From positions 1-63,784 of the forward strand of contig NZ_LMVP01000334.1 of the NCBI RefSeq assembly GCF_002287235.1: a stretch of 63,784 nucleotides of DNA, in the 5' to 3' direction. This document shows positions 26,264 to 35,729 of this stretch, one piece after another. The position numbers and the translations under genes are program-made. The notes beneath the pieces are model-generated. The model was not told the origin of the DNA, did no database searches, and worked only from the letters and a program-made list of their open reading frames with translations. Each line of letters begins with the position of its first letter. Within the stretch, counting starts at the first letter, position 1. This DNA is from Methanosarcina spelaei. GTDB lineage: Archaea; Halobacteriota; Methanosarcinia; Methanosarcinales; Methanosarcinaceae.

Positions 26264-27368
26264 AAGTGACATGTTTATATACTCTGATTGTCTGTTCACA
26301 GATCCTATTCCAATCATAGTTTGAAAGCCCTCTTAAAGCCTCCCTGGAAAAGGAAGTTCGCAGAGCCGATTTTTCTATAAGATTCTCAAGATAGGATGAA
26401 AATTCGGTAAGACTGTCTGCAAGATAGCCGTTCACACCGTTAGTTATAATATCCGAAACTCCACTATTATTCATTGCTACAACAGGAACTTCTTTTGACA
26501 TTGCCTCCAGAATCGAAATCCCAAAAGCCTCATTAATCGAGGGAAGGGCAAAGATGTCTGCCTGTTCCAGATATCCCAGCACTTTTTCCCTGGATACTTC
26601 TCCTGTAAAGTAAAAATTTCTGGATATACCTAACTCTTCTACCGTTTTTTCCAGCTTTTCCTTGAGTTCACCGTCTCCTATCATTACAAATAACAAATTT
26701 TTATATTTTTGCAGAAGAGAAGGGGCAAGGTCTACAATATTCTGAACACCTTTTTTCTTTGTCATTCGTGCAACGGTGACAATTACGAGTTTTCCTTCAG
26801 GATCAACAGGAAAAGGGACTTTGACGATTTTATCCTCAGAATCTACCCCATTGAAAATTCGGTAAATTGGTTTTTTTGTCATTATCTTAGAGTCTTTTTC
26901 AACTGCCGAACTAACTGCAATTACAGCGTCAGCATTCTTTAAAAGCAATTTACCGGCAAGATAAAAAAGCGAGCGGTATGGCGTATCTCCTACTAGGGAA
27001 TGATTGGTGACTACTACGGGAATTCCGAGTTTTTGGGATGCAATAAGAGCAGCCATACCTATGGGTGAATCCAGTCCATGGCAGTTAATAATTTCATAAT
27101 TTTCATTTTTTAAAAGGCCAAAAAGTTCTTTATATGCACTGGGCATGAGAAACCGACTCTGTCCGGGTAAAGGTCTACCTTTGACCCTTATTACTGATAC
27201 TCCATCCCTTCTGCTGTACTCAGGAATACCCGGATAGCTCCTTGTAATAACACTTACTTCATATCCGTGCGTGTTCAGGGTTTTAGCTAGGGTATGCATG
27301 GAATACTCGATTCCGCCAACCTTTGGAAAATACCAATCACTGATCATTGCAATTTTATGTTTTTCCAT
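26238..27368 (-). CDS. Group 1 (GT4) glycosyltransferase
   Basis: A 376-residue GT-B enzyme. SDWYFPKVGGIEYSMHTLA is the N-terminal acceptor-side loop of GT4 proteins. VIVTVARMTKKKGVQNIVD begins the donor domain, and IFALPSINEAFGISILEAM contains the E-x7-E motif binding the nucleotide sugar. It would transfer a sugar to a lipid or glycan acceptor on the cytoplasmic face. GGAGG lies 7 nt before the ATG, inside the end of the upstream membrane-protein gene, with a 25-bp overlap. Middle gene of a three-gene operon with the flippase-like protein and the deacetylase. Confidence 0.9.
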   Translation of the reverse strand: MEKHKIAMISDWYFPKVGGIEYSMHTLAKTLNTHGYEVSVITRSYPGIPEYSRRDGVSVIRVKGRPLPGQSRFLMPSAYKELFGLLKNENYEIINCHGLDSPIGMAALIASQKLGIPVVVTNHSLVGDTPYRSLFYLAGKLLLKNADAVIAVSSAVEKDSKIMTKKPIYRIFNGVDSEDKIVKVPFPVDPEGKLVIVTVARMTKKKGVQNIVDLAPSLLQKYKNLLFVMIGDGELKEKLEKTVEELGISRNFYFTGEVSREKVLGYLEQADIFALPSINEAFGISILEAMSKEVPVVAMNNSGVSDIITNGVNGYLADSLTEFSSYLENLIEKSALRTSFSREALRGLSNYDWNRICEQTIRVYKHVTYEKYHNNR

Positions 27369-28321
27369 ATCTCACTTCCTCCGTAGTAAAAAAGGTACAG
27401 GAATCCTATCAGGCTGCTGAGCCCAAAAGAAATAAAACGTTCTAGAAAAACGAAACTTCCTGAGGAAGCAAGCGATAACCCAAAATATAGAAGCAGGGAG
27501 ATCAGCCCTCCTTCAACTATTCCAAGTCCTCCTGGGGTTATTGGCAGAAGTCCAAGTAGGAGATAAAAAATTGAAACTGATGCAACAATATATAGGGGGA
27601 GATGAAGATTTAGAGCCATAGAGATAAGCTGAAGGCGTATTATATCAAGAATCCAGACCCCGGAAGATAACAGGAGAACAGGAATAAAGGCTTTATTGAG
27701 TTTTTTCCAGTTTTGCTGTATATCTTTAAGAAAGACAGTAAATTTTTCCCGGAAAACCCATATGAGTATTCCGGTTGTAAGGAAGGCAAGGATCAGTAAA
27801 TAAGTTGAACTTAACGTCAAGATGCTTTTCTGAGGCAGGAAGTTAATCTCTAAAGAGGGAAAGCGGTATAACACATAGAATAATAGCAAGATAATGGGAA
27901 TAGCTTCAACGAGCCTTTCAAAAAGGATCGTTATGAAAGCGTCAGTATAGCTTATACCGAAGCGTTTATTAGCCCAGAACATCCGCAAGGGTTCTCCTCC
28001 TGTCCGATTCGCTGGAGTCAGGTTATTAACAAAAATTGCTCCGAAAAGAATGGGAAGAAGGTCTGTAGCTTTAAGAGTATAACCAATGCGGGAGAGCACT
28101 TGCTGCCAGCGGACCGCAAATAAATACACACTCAGCAGGTAAACTGAGAACGCCAGAATAACATATCGAATCCGTGTTTCAGTGAGCATTTTCAAGCTCT
28201 CTCCAAAAACAGATACAATCTCCGTCCAGTAAGCACGGACAAGAAATACTCCCACTGCAATCAGTAAGAGAATCACAATGGCTTTCTTCAATATTCCCTG
28301 GTTCAAAAAGTACACCTTCAA
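27344..28321 (-). CDS. UPF0104/LPG-synthase-TM family membrane protein
   Basis: A 325-residue protein with seven or eight membrane segments, of the family containing the membrane part of MprF and archaeal AglD-associated proteins. Signatures are FVNNLTPANRTGGEPLRMFW near residue 95 and ILLLFYV...GLLPITPGGLGIVEGG near the C-terminus. Such proteins are thought to flip lipid-linked sugars or lipids. It starts with TTG; a second in-frame TTG at 28306 after AGGTG is also possible. First gene of the operon with the glycosyltransferase and deacetylase. Confidence 0.85.
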   Translation of the reverse strand: MKVYFLNQGILKKAIVILLLIAVGVFLVRAYWTEIVSVFGESLKMLTETRIRYVILAFSVYLLSVYLFAVRWQQVLSRIGYTLKATDLLPILFGAIFVNNLTPANRTGGEPLRMFWANKRFGISYTDAFITILFERLVEAIPIILLLFYVLYRFPSLEINFLPQKSILTLSSTYLLILAFLTTGILIWVFREKFTVFLKDIQQNWKKLNKAFIPVLLLSSGVWILDIIRLQLISMALNLHLPLYIVASVSIFYLLLGLLPITPGGLGIVEGGLISLLLYFGLSLASSGSFVFLERFISFGLSSLIGFLYLFYYGGSEIWKNIKLQ

Positions 28322-28776
28322 TTAGGGATTAAGAATGGAGTTTTTGTGTATATTCTTTATAATTAAAATCTATTCCTGTCTGGACTATTCCATGAACTGG
28401 GATTGATTTCACTTTGGATCCGGTACTTCTCCAGATTGAAAAAGACATATTTAAAATATTCTTTTTTTACGCATCAAATACTACGTGTTAAGTACCATGT
28501 ATCAAAATCACATCTCTATATGCCCGAGGCTATAATGCATTAAAAAGTATTTCTTATTTCCTACATGATCCAGTTATTATTTTTAGGTTCTTTTTATATA
28601 ATATCTGTCATCGTCGTTTTTTCTAGATTTAACTTCTATATTTTAGTTTCGAATTAAACCTAACATTTATAATATAGTTTTTTTATTGTTCTTTTTCCCA
28701 AACTTCTTCTTTGTCCGATCTGATTAATGGAGAGCCACGTAAACTCTCAGAAAATAGTTTTCCTCATTCCATGATC

Positions 28777-28950
28777 AAAGAAGAAAAAACCAAAATGGTT
28801 TTCCTTAATTCCTGGTTAAAGAAGAAAAAACCAAAATGGTTTTCCTTAATTCCTGGTTAAAGAAGAAAAAACTGAAATGGTTTTCCTTAATTCCTGGTTA
28901 AAGAAGAAAAAACTGAAATGGTTTTTCTCATTTCCTGGTCAAAGAAAAAA
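28777..28950. repeat. 41-bp tandem repeat, four copies plus a partial
   Basis: Units begin AAAGAAGAAAAAACC at 28777, 28818, 28859, 28900 and (partial) 28941, each containing AAATGGTTTTCCTTAATTCC. Within a unit GGAA/TTCC and ACCAAAATGGT form short palindromes. The repeat sits in the 1.1-kb gap 28322-29445. The rest of that gap is AT-rich; an 80-codon plus-strand frame at 29120-29362 has no family resemblance and I do not call it. Confidence 0.9.
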
Positions 28951-29445
28951 AAGCTGATTTATAAAGTATAGAAAATCTACGGGTAAAAACAGGAGTTAAC
29001 TGTACTGGCTACTATTACTGTATATCCTGTCCTTCAGAGTACATATTTCTGAAAATTTCAAATACTTAACAATGCTGAGATATTTGACAAGGTAAAAAAA
29101 AGAAACTTTTATAGGGTCCTTGAAGGCAAGGATTCAAAATGTACGAAGTGCAGGCAATTTAAAGAGAATTTCCCTCAGTAAACTCGCTAAAGTAGATGTT
29201 AAAGTTATCGTAGAAATTTTTCAAAAAATAATTGTTACATATTTTCCTGTCTATCCTCTCACTTTCTTAGTTCTTACTTATTCTGACGATTTCATTCAAA
29301 AATTGTTATTAAACCCCCACTACCGCACATCTCTTTTACATTTCTCTAATTTGTGTAGGTAACAAATTTTTCGGTGTTCAATTTAGTTTCCTGACGTGGA
29401 CTTTTTAGCCTGAGTTTTTCCGCTTTTTCGTTAAATATATAGCTT

Positions 29446-30273
29446 TTACTTTACTATAACAGTAGCTTTTGCTTCTGGAATTCCTTCTAGACTGAATGTA
29501 TAAGTTCCTGAGTCTTCAAACGTGTATGAAAATGCTTTTCCGTAATTAAGAGTTTGTTTTTCCCATAATTTATTTTCACTCACAAGCACGGAAGGTGATT
29601 TTGGCTTTTTGTAGTTTACCCATGAAACCGTGTCTCCTTTTTCAATATCTAAATGGTTTGGAGTAAGTGCTGTTGAATATATTGCTATCTTTTCTTCGTG
29701 ACTGACATTTTCTTCACTCTTTATCTCCAGGTGTTTCAGAGCTGATTCTGGTTTTAACTGAACATGCACTTTCTCTTCAGTAACTGTTTCCCCAGGTTTC
29801 TCTGAACTTACTTTCTGTGATTCATCAGCAAGTACGGTTACTGTTCCTTTTATATTGGGATTATCCTTAAGAGTAAAAGTGTAGGTTCCTGGCTTTTCAA
29901 AAGTAACGGAAAAGGCTTTTCCATAGTTCAATATTGCCTCTTCCCAAAGCTCGTCCGCACTCACAAGTACTACTGGGGCTTTTGGTTTCTTGAAGTTAAT
30001 CCAGGTAACATTTTCACCTGAGTGTATATCAATTTTCTCGGGTGAAAAGGCACTGAAAATGACTACCCTGTTAGCAGGAGTATCAGCACTTTTTACAACT
30101 GGTTTTGCCTCTTTTGCTACTGCAAAACCTGTCGACATTGTAAGAAGTGCAACTATTAGCAGGGCAAAGACTATAGATTTATTACGATTTTCCGTCTTAA
30201 AACCTCCAGTTTTCCAGCTTTGTATCAAAATCTTTTTTGGAATTACCACTCTAAACGTTGATACGCATTTCAT
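29446..30273 (-). CDS. Secreted double cupredoxin-like protein without copper ligands
   Basis: A 249-275 residue exported protein with two copies of a plastocyanin-like unit: SPEKIDIHSGENVTWINFKK...KPGTYTFTLKDN and TPNHLDIEKGDTVSWVNYKK...DSGTYTFSLEGI. The fold pattern (V-x-W-x-N, G-T-Y-x-F) is clear, but the Cys-x-x-His-x-x-Met copper loop is absent in both copies, so it is unlikely to carry copper as a blue protein. The signal peptide is KSIVFALLIVALLTMSTGFAVA. The ATG at 30273 would place 26 odd residues before it and has no ribosome site. Instead GGAGG (30203-30207) lies 7 nt before an in-frame ACG (30195), whose product would begin right at the signal peptide. Confidence 0.8.
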   Translation of the reverse strand: MKCVSTFRVVIPKKILIQSWKTGGFKTENRNKSIVFALLIVALLTMSTGFAVAKEAKPVVKSADTPANRVVIFSAFSPEKIDIHSGENVTWINFKKPKAPVVLVSADELWEEAILNYGKAFSVTFEKPGTYTFTLKDNPNIKGTVTVLADESQKVSSEKPGETVTEEKVHVQLKPESALKHLEIKSEENVSHEEKIAIYSTALTPNHLDIEKGDTVSWVNYKKPKSPSVLVSENKLWEKQTLNYGKAFSYTFEDSGTYTFSLEGIPEAKATVIVK

Positions 30274-30522
30274 ATAGCCAAAACGGTGTAATTTTTATCC
30301 GCGTGGAGGGAATAATCCAGAGGTTTTTGCCAGGCAAACCACTTTGGAATAAGCAAAAAGTCCTGGTATTCTAAATTGATTGAAAAACTAGCCTTTTGAA
30401 ACGTCGATTACTATCAATTTTTTAAAACTATAAATAAAAATAGTTAGATTTCTGTTTCTTTCTTTTGAAATGAAGAATTTTTCATTGAATTTATATATTT
30501 CCTTCCAGTATTATTAGGTAAA

Positions 30523-31416
30523 ATGAAATCGAAAGCACATACCAGAGTAGAAACCAGATCTTCGCTTCTGGATACTCTTTTCCTTTCTGAAAAAAGAAAG
30601 AATCTTCTTTTACTTCTTAAAAAAGAAGGCCCGAAAAACAGTGAGGACATCAAAGATGTGCTTGATTTTCCCTAGAAATCAATCACTCCCCAAATTAAAA
30701 AATTAACTGATTGGGGCCTTGTTCTTGAAGATCATGGAGTATACTCCCTCTCAGAAATGGGTGCAGTGATTGCTTCAAATGCAGAGTTTTTCCTGAACAC
30801 ACTTTCAGTATATGAAGATAATCTGGATTTCTGGTCTGACCATGACGTAAGCCCTATTCCTTTTCACATTCTTAATAAAATCGGAGAACTGGGCTACGTT
30901 AGAATTATAGAACCGGATTTTTCAAACGTTTTCCGGATTCCAGAAGAAGTTATGACAAATCTGATGAGTTCTAAGCGTATAATGTCTTTTATTTCAATAT
31001 TTCATCCGTTTTCTCTTTTACTTCTTTTTGAGTATCTTCAAAAGGATATCGAAGCTACAACAATTGTTACAGAAAAAGTCCTGGAGGCTTTCCAGACTGA
31101 ATATCATTCCGATATCCCAATTTTAAAAACAAATAACCCTATCATTAACAAAGCCTTGATCGAATATAAAAAAGAAATAAAAAACGTTTTTTGTAGCAAG
31201 GCTTCTAATCTTTTGGTATATGAAGGTGACTTAAAACCCATATCAATGATTATAACTGATAAGATATTTATTCTATCTCTACTGGATAAAAAAGGAAGAT
31301 TAACGACTCGATTTCTAATTGCCTTTGAGCCTCAGGCTTTAAAATGGGGAGAGGAACTTTTCATGTATTATAAGGAAAGGTCAAAGTCCGTATCTTCATC
31401 TTTATCTATCTTATGA
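30523..31416 (+). CDS. FilR1/DUF1724-type winged-helix regulator with an in-frame TAG
   Basis: A 297-codon reading frame of the methanogen winged-helix regulator family (the type including the Msr regulators). The N-terminal part SLLDTLFLSEKRKNLLLLL and TPQIKKLTDWGLVLEDHGVY is the DNA-binding domain. The C-terminal FilR1-like domain has DFWSDHDVSPIPFHIL, RIMSFISIFHP and FEPQALKWGEELFMYY. Codon 51 (30673-30675) is TAG, inside the helix-turn-helix, where relatives have a small residue. Methanosarcina can read TAG as pyrrolysine, so this could be full length with Pyl51; otherwise it is a nonsense mutation and only a shorter product from about 30757 would form. A TATA box (30490-30499) and AGGT precede the ATG. 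Confidence 0.8.
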
Positions 31417-31595
31417 AATTATCTTTTGTTAAATTTATTCATAAATCGGTTGGTTTTTGAACTTTCACTATCATTTTTTTCGCATTTTAACACACAGTTA
31501 ACTATCCGGGCTAATTATAAAAAATACAAAGCTAGCATTGGAATCATAAAATATAAGGAACATATTCCATAAGCTTATTTGAGGTAAATTCATTT

Positions 31596-31628
31596 GAGAG
31601 GAGAAAATACTCTCCTCTCTTCGTTTTT
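31596..31628 (+). terminator. Hairpin terminator downstream of the FilR1-type regulator
   Basis: GAGAGGAG (31596-31603), an 8-nt loop, CTCCTCTC (31612-31619), then TTCGTTTTT. The U-run side suits the plus-strand transcript, although it lies 180 nt past the stop. Confidence 0.6.
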
Positions 31629-31692
31629 CTAGATCTTTAGACTAGATCTCATCTGAGAGCAGACCGTAAGAGTCAGGCTGTAAATGTAAGAG

Positions 31693-32328
31693 TCAGGCTG
31701 TAAATATTACATCAACCCTTTCGACGTCCCACAAAGATCCCAGTTTCTCCATAATATCCTCTTTTATTGCTGGAGCAAACTGATGGTTTGCAGGCAGGTC
31801 TACAACTACCCTCACAACTCCATTTTCAACGCTCGTTTTCAGGATAAGGTTTGTACGAATTATGTCAAGACCGGTCAGAGGGTTCATAACGTGTTTTAGC
31901 CTGCTTTTGATAACCTCTTCGGTAGTAGGCTCTTTCTCGGTTATAAGCCCGTGTTTTTCCTCATAATCTCTGATTGCAGCCCGCAGTCCCTCAACTGCAA
32001 GTACTGAGCAGTGGGCTTTAATCGGAGGAAGCCCTCCAAGTTCTTCCGAAGCCTGTTTCCATGTTATTTTCTTTGCTTCATCGAGAGTTTTTCCACGTGC
32101 AAGATCTGTTATAATTGAAGCGGTAGCAATATTTGATGCACAGCCGTAAGATTCGAATTTTATATCCTCAATAACCTTGGTGTCTGGGTTGACCTTAATG
32201 TAAACCGCTACCATGTCTCCGCAAGCCGGGCTTCCTTCGAGGCCTTTTCCGTCAGGATTTTCGATCTGTCCGACATTGTGCGGGTTCTTAAAATGCTCCA
32301 GCACTTTTTGACTGTAAGGAAACTTCAT
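31693..32328 (-). CDS. IscU/NifU-type Fe-S scaffold with a C-terminal DUF59-like domain
   Basis: A 211-residue protein. Residues 1-130 are IscU: Cys36 with Asp38 (SPACGDM), Cys63 (YGCAS) and His106-Cys107 (KAHCSV) are the cluster ligands, and NPHNVGQIENPDG is the usual opening. The C-terminal 65 residues (MNPLTGLDIIRTNL, then VVRVVVDLPANHQFAPAI) resemble the MIP18/DUF59 domain found in Fe-S maturation proteins, not the CxxC NifU domain. It assembles and transfers Fe-S clusters in the cytoplasm. It follows the cysteine-desulfurase homologue on the same strand. GAGAGTGAG precedes the ATG. Confidence 0.9.
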   Translation of the reverse strand: MKFPYSQKVLEHFKNPHNVGQIENPDGKGLEGSPACGDMVAVYIKVNPDTKVIEDIKFESYGCASNIATASIITDLARGKTLDEAKKITWKQASEELGGLPPIKAHCSVLAVEGLRAAIRDYEEKHGLITEKEPTTEEVIKSRLKHVMNPLTGLDIIRTNLILKTSVENGVVRVVVDLPANHQFAPAIKEDIMEKLGSLWDVERVDVIFTA

Positions 32329-32476
32329 TATCTCACTCTCTCTTTCTGTCTAATATTCTATTTTTAATTGTTTAGAATGCCTAAATCGTCTAAAATGACT
32401 AAACCGTTTAAAATGACTAAATCATCTGAAATATCTATAGTCTGCTTCCTTTTGTGCGCTTTCCATCTATTTCCAC

Positions 32477-33673
32477 TCATTTCCTTGCAAGAGGGCTAAT
32501 TTCCCTGAGCCTTGCCACTATTTCGCTCATTGCTTCAATTGCTGCATCGGCATCCTCAATATGATTATAGCGTCCAAAGGTAAAGCGCACTGAGCCATGA
32601 GCTCTTTCGTGATCTCCTCCTATACCCCTGATTACATGGCTAGCTTCAAGGGAACGACTGAAACAGGCTGAACCCGTACTTACTGCAAAACCTCTCATAT
32701 CCATGTGCAAAGTTACGGATTCACCTTCTACATAGTGAAAAGTCAGGTTTGCGTTCTGAGGCAGGCGTTTTTCTCGGCTTCCGTTGAGGGTAACTTCCGG
32801 AATCTCAGAGAGTGCTTTATCAATTATGCGATCTCTCATTGCTTTGAGCCTTTTGTTTTCCTCTTCGGTTACGAGTTCTACAGCTTTTGCAAAACCAACG
32901 GCTGATGGAATATTTTCTACCCCTGCCCTCAGGTTAAATTCCTGGAAACCTCCATCCATAAATTTGGTTATTGGGGTGTCTTTCCTGATGTAAAGAGCAC
33001 CTATTCCTCTTGGGCCGTGGATGGTATGGGCGGACACAGTGATCAGGTCCACAGGTAGTTCCTTTACATTGAGAGGTAGCCGAGTAAAGCTATGAGTAGC
33101 ATCCGTGTGCAGGAGCACATCTTTTTCTTCACATATTTCCGAGATAGCTTTCAAATCCTGTGCTGTCCCTATTTCCTGGTTTCCCTGTTGAACTGAAACG
33201 AGAACAGTTTCTCTTGTGATAGCGTTTTTAAGTCCTTCGAGATCCACAAATCCTTCAGGATCGACATTCAGAAAAGTCGCACTAAAACCCTGTCCTTCGA
33301 GAGCTTTTGCTGTATTAAGAACAGGAAAATCTTCTATCTTCGAGACAACAACGTGTTTTCCTTTCTTCTCTTTAAGAGCCATGGCAACGCCTTTAAGTGC
33401 AGTGTTGCTTGATTCAGTGGACCCTGAAGTGAAGATAATCTCTTCCGAGTTTGCATCAAGCTTTGAAGCTATGCTTTCTCGGGATCTTGCAAGTGCTTCT
33501 TTTGCTTCAATACCCATAGAATAGCCAAATTCCGATGTTGCAACTGCATAGGCATCAAAAAAATAAGGTTTCATTACTTCAAGTACCCGCTCATCCAATC
33601 GTGTGCATGCGGCATTGTCAAGATATATTATATTCTCGAATATTTCTTCTCCCTCCCCGTTTGAAATAATCAA
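32477..33673 (-). CDS. Cysteine-desulfurase (NifS/IscS) homologue lacking the PLP lysine
   Basis: A 398-residue fold-type I aminotransferase-like protein: YLDNAACTRLD, FTSGSTESSNTALKG, QGNQEIGT and LLHTDATHS. The usual SxHKxxGPKG is SAHTIHGPRG, so the Schiff-base lysine is Thr217, and the preceding TS-x-x-EHxAV histidine region is SKIEDFPV. The mobile catalytic cysteine remains (STGSACFSRS, Cys337). Archaeoglobus fulgidus IscS is known to have lost the same lysine and to help hold a cluster on IscU, so a structural role beside the downstream iscU-like gene is likely. TTG 33673 is the only ordinary start; GGAGG inside the frame stands 8 nt before an ATA (33643) that would give MFENIIYLDNAA. 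Confidence 0.9.
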   Translation of the reverse strand: MIISNGEGEEIFENIIYLDNAACTRLDERVLEVMKPYFFDAYAVATSEFGYSMGIEAKEALARSRESIASKLDANSEEIIFTSGSTESSNTALKGVAMALKEKKGKHVVVSKIEDFPVLNTAKALEGQGFSATFLNVDPEGFVDLEGLKNAITRETVLVSVQQGNQEIGTAQDLKAISEICEEKDVLLHTDATHSFTRLPLNVKELPVDLITVSAHTIHGPRGIGALYIRKDTPITKFMDGGFQEFNLRAGVENIPSAVGFAKAVELVTEEENKRLKAMRDRIIDKALSEIPEVTLNGSREKRLPQNANLTFHYVEGESVTLHMDMRGFAVSTGSACFSRSLEASHVIRGIGGDHERAHGSVRFTFGRYNHIEDADAAIEAMSEIVARLREISPLARK

Positions 33674-33867
33674 ATTTTAGATTTTACAGTTAAATCTCAG
33701 AGTCTCCAGTAAGTTTCTGGATTTTAATCCGATAAATTAGCAGTAATAATTCCCTGGATAGTAATATTTGCTCAGTAAGACACATCTAATTCAGGTCAAA
33801 CCATGGAAAAACTCATATTATAGTGATATTTTAAGCTTTAACTCAAACTCTAAGAGTTCTCCAAACC

Positions 33868-34287
33868 TCAAATAAAGAGAGTTACGTTTGCGTCCCGTGC
33901 TTCCTGAATATACGAACCTACAGCTCCCCATTCATCTATCCAGTCTGTTCGAAGCTCCTCTTTACTCAAGCCCATAATTTCCATGGTCATCTCGCAGGCA
34001 ATTATCTTTCCGCCAAGTTCCTTGAAATCGTTCATCAGCCTTTCAAGTGAAGCAACATTGGCTTTATTCATTCTTTGTTTTTTCATCTGCCTGCCAAGCC
34101 CTAGCATATTCATTTTGGAGAGTGGCCCCTTATCAAGCTCTCCTTTCTTCAAGCGCATTAACCCCCAGAAAGTAAAATATATGGAGGCTTCCATACCCAT
34201 TGCAAGAGCTCCGTTTGCAATTATAAGTGCGCTGTATACCTTATCCATGTCTCCGCTATGCAGGATAATAACAGTCTTTTCCCCCAT
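33868..34287 (-). CDS. DsrE/DsrF-like family protein
   Basis: A 139-residue protein of the DsrE/F/H-like sulfur-relay fold: TVIILHSGDMDKVYSALIIA opens, MGMEASIYFTFWGLM follows, and KIIACEMTMEIMGLSKEEL carries the single conserved Cys usually used to hold a persulfide. Such proteins take sulfur from TusA-like carriers or act in thiol redox. It lies 20 bp after the TusA-like gene on the same strand, so the two should be co-expressed. AAGGGGA precedes the ATG. Confidence 0.85.
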   Translation of the reverse strand: MGEKTVIILHSGDMDKVYSALIIANGALAMGMEASIYFTFWGLMRLKKGELDKGPLSKMNMLGLGRQMKKQRMNKANVASLERLMNDFKELGGKIIACEMTMEIMGLSKEELRTDWIDEWGAVGSYIQEARDANVTLFI

Positions 34288-34307
34288 GTTTTAATTCCCC
34301 TTCCGGC

Positions 34308-34535
34308 TTATCTCCGGATCTTAATCTCCCACTCTTTACCTCCTTCTTTATCTTCAATTTCCAGTACTGTGAGCCCCATTGCTTCGCAGGCCATAGGAAT
34401 CTCTTTTCTTGATGCCGGATGTGTTCCCTTCACAATAACAAGATCCCCTGGAGAGGCTTTCTTTAAGGCTTTTCTGCATTCTACCAGAGGAACAGGGCAG
34501 GTCTGCCCTCTAACATCAATTTCCATTTCTGCCAT
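34308..34535 (-). CDS. TusA-family sulfur carrier
   Basis: A 75-residue TusA/SirA-like protein. IDVRGQTCPVPLVECRKAL holds the CPxP motif whose Cys carries a persulfide. GDLVIVKGTHPASRKEIPMA is the second strand-helix. GGGGGT lies 8 nt before the ATG at 34535; the longer frame to 34610 has no support and adds a Cys-rich non-family leader. With the DsrE-like gene and the NifS/IscU homologues downstream it forms a sulfur-trafficking block. Confidence 0.9.
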   Translation of the reverse strand: MAEMEIDVRGQTCPVPLVECRKALKKASPGDLVIVKGTHPASRKEIPMACEAMGLTVLEIEDKEGGKEWEIKIRR

Positions 34536-34704
34536 TGTTCTTACCCCCAAAGTAAGAGAAACGGAAGGGTACTGACAACAATTCTGCCTTCTGCCTTTCC
34601 TTAAATTCATTATATTCCAAAAAATATATTATCGTTTCGTATTGAAAACCCCATCTGGGAAATGTTCTGTCTGGGGATTATTTCTCTTGTTGTGAGCTTT
34701 CTTT

Positions 34705-35124
34705 TCAGAGCGCTCTTCTGATCTTTTCCGAAACTTCTTTCAAATTGGCAGTATCAGGTTCAGTCCATACTATTGATTTTATTCCTCTCCCACCGTCTCC
34801 TTTTCTCCTGGGAATAACATGTACATGGACATGGGGAACCTCCTGTCCTGCGACTTTTCCATCATTGATTCCAATGTTCGATCCCTCTGCTGAAAATGCC
34901 TTCTCGATTGCAGCCGTAATCTTCCTTGTAGCCTCAAAAAGCGAAGCAACACTTTCCGCATCCATATCCGTAAACTTGCTAAAGTGTTTTTTAGGAGCTA
35001 CCAGTGTATGCCCTTCGCTTGCCGGAAAAACATCAAGAAATGCAAAAACGGCAGTATCTTCATATACCTTCTCTGAAGGAACTTTTCCTTCTATTATTTT
35101 ACAAAAAAGGCAGTCTTCTGTCAT
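34705..35124 (-). CDS. HIT-family nucleotide hydrolase
   Basis: About 139 residues. The histidine triad is HVHVHVIPRRKGDG, with the usual opening CLFCKIIEGKVPSEKVYED and HTLVAPKKHF. HIT proteins hydrolyse nucleoside phosphoramidates or related AMP/dinucleotide substrates. CLFC may bind zinc together with downstream histidines. The ATG two codons inside the longest frame is preceded by GGGAT. Confidence 0.9.
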   Translation of the reverse strand: MTEDCLFCKIIEGKVPSEKVYEDTAVFAFLDVFPASEGHTLVAPKKHFSKFTDMDAESVASLFEATRKITAAIEKAFSAEGSNIGINDGKVAGQEVPHVHVHVIPRRKGDGGRGIKSIVWTEPDTANLKEVSEKIRRAL

Positions 35125-35417
35125 AACCATATCCCAGTAGAGTTTTACGAGATACGCTTATATCAGGGTTATGTTTCTTTCGAAAAATGTATATGCAAAT
35201 AAAAAAATTATTTAAGTAATTGTTCCTTAACTGATTGAACCTGGAGCCTTAGCCCTTTGAACTAAATGAAAGGAACCTCTCATCCCGAGATGGAACTGGG
35301 CTGCAGAGCCACAAATCTAAGGAAAAGAGTATCATGCTGTTGCGGTTACATCGCAACTCTCAGAGATTTTCTATTTTTTTCTGGGACACCTTAGCTAAAT
35401 TCTGGAAGTGAAATTAA

Positions 35418-35729
35418 ATGATCGGTTATATTGCAGGTGCACTGACAACTGTAGCTTTTGCTCCACAGCTTCTAAGAGCTTTGACTACCAGGTCTACAAA
35501 GGATGTATCCCTGATGATGCTAATTTGCTCTACTTCAGGTATGTTTCTCTGGATGCTTCACGGTATCCTGGTAAATGATCCAGCCCTGATCACTGCAAAC
35601 AGTATTTCTTTCGTACTTGCTTTCTTACTGCTGGGGCTCAAGATTAAAAATGACTATTTGGGTTTTGTCCTTAACTTTGGTAATAAGTATGGAAGATCTG
35701 GGAAGAATCTATTTATTTCTAGAAAATAA
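35418..35729 (+). CDS. SemiSWEET-type small membrane transporter
   Basis: A 103-residue protein with three membrane helices and the PQ-loop signature: IGYIAGALTTVAFAPQLLRA, then SLMMLICSTSGMFLWMLHGI, then ITANSISFVLAFLLLGLKI. SemiSWEETs work as dimers that pass sugars through the membrane. The C-terminal 20 residues are extra. GGAAGTGA lies 6 nt before the ATG. The 287-bp gap upstream holds no other recognised feature. Confidence 0.85.
   Translation: MIGYIAGALTTVAFAPQLLRALTTRSTKDVSLMMLICSTSGMFLWMLHGILVNDPALITANSISFVLAFLLLGLKIKNDYLGFVLNFGNKYGRSGKNLFISRK

Noticed and set aside
29120..29362. Plus-strand 80-codon frame in a long gap
   Set aside because: No family match, no ribosome site, and composition like the surrounding non-coding DNA.
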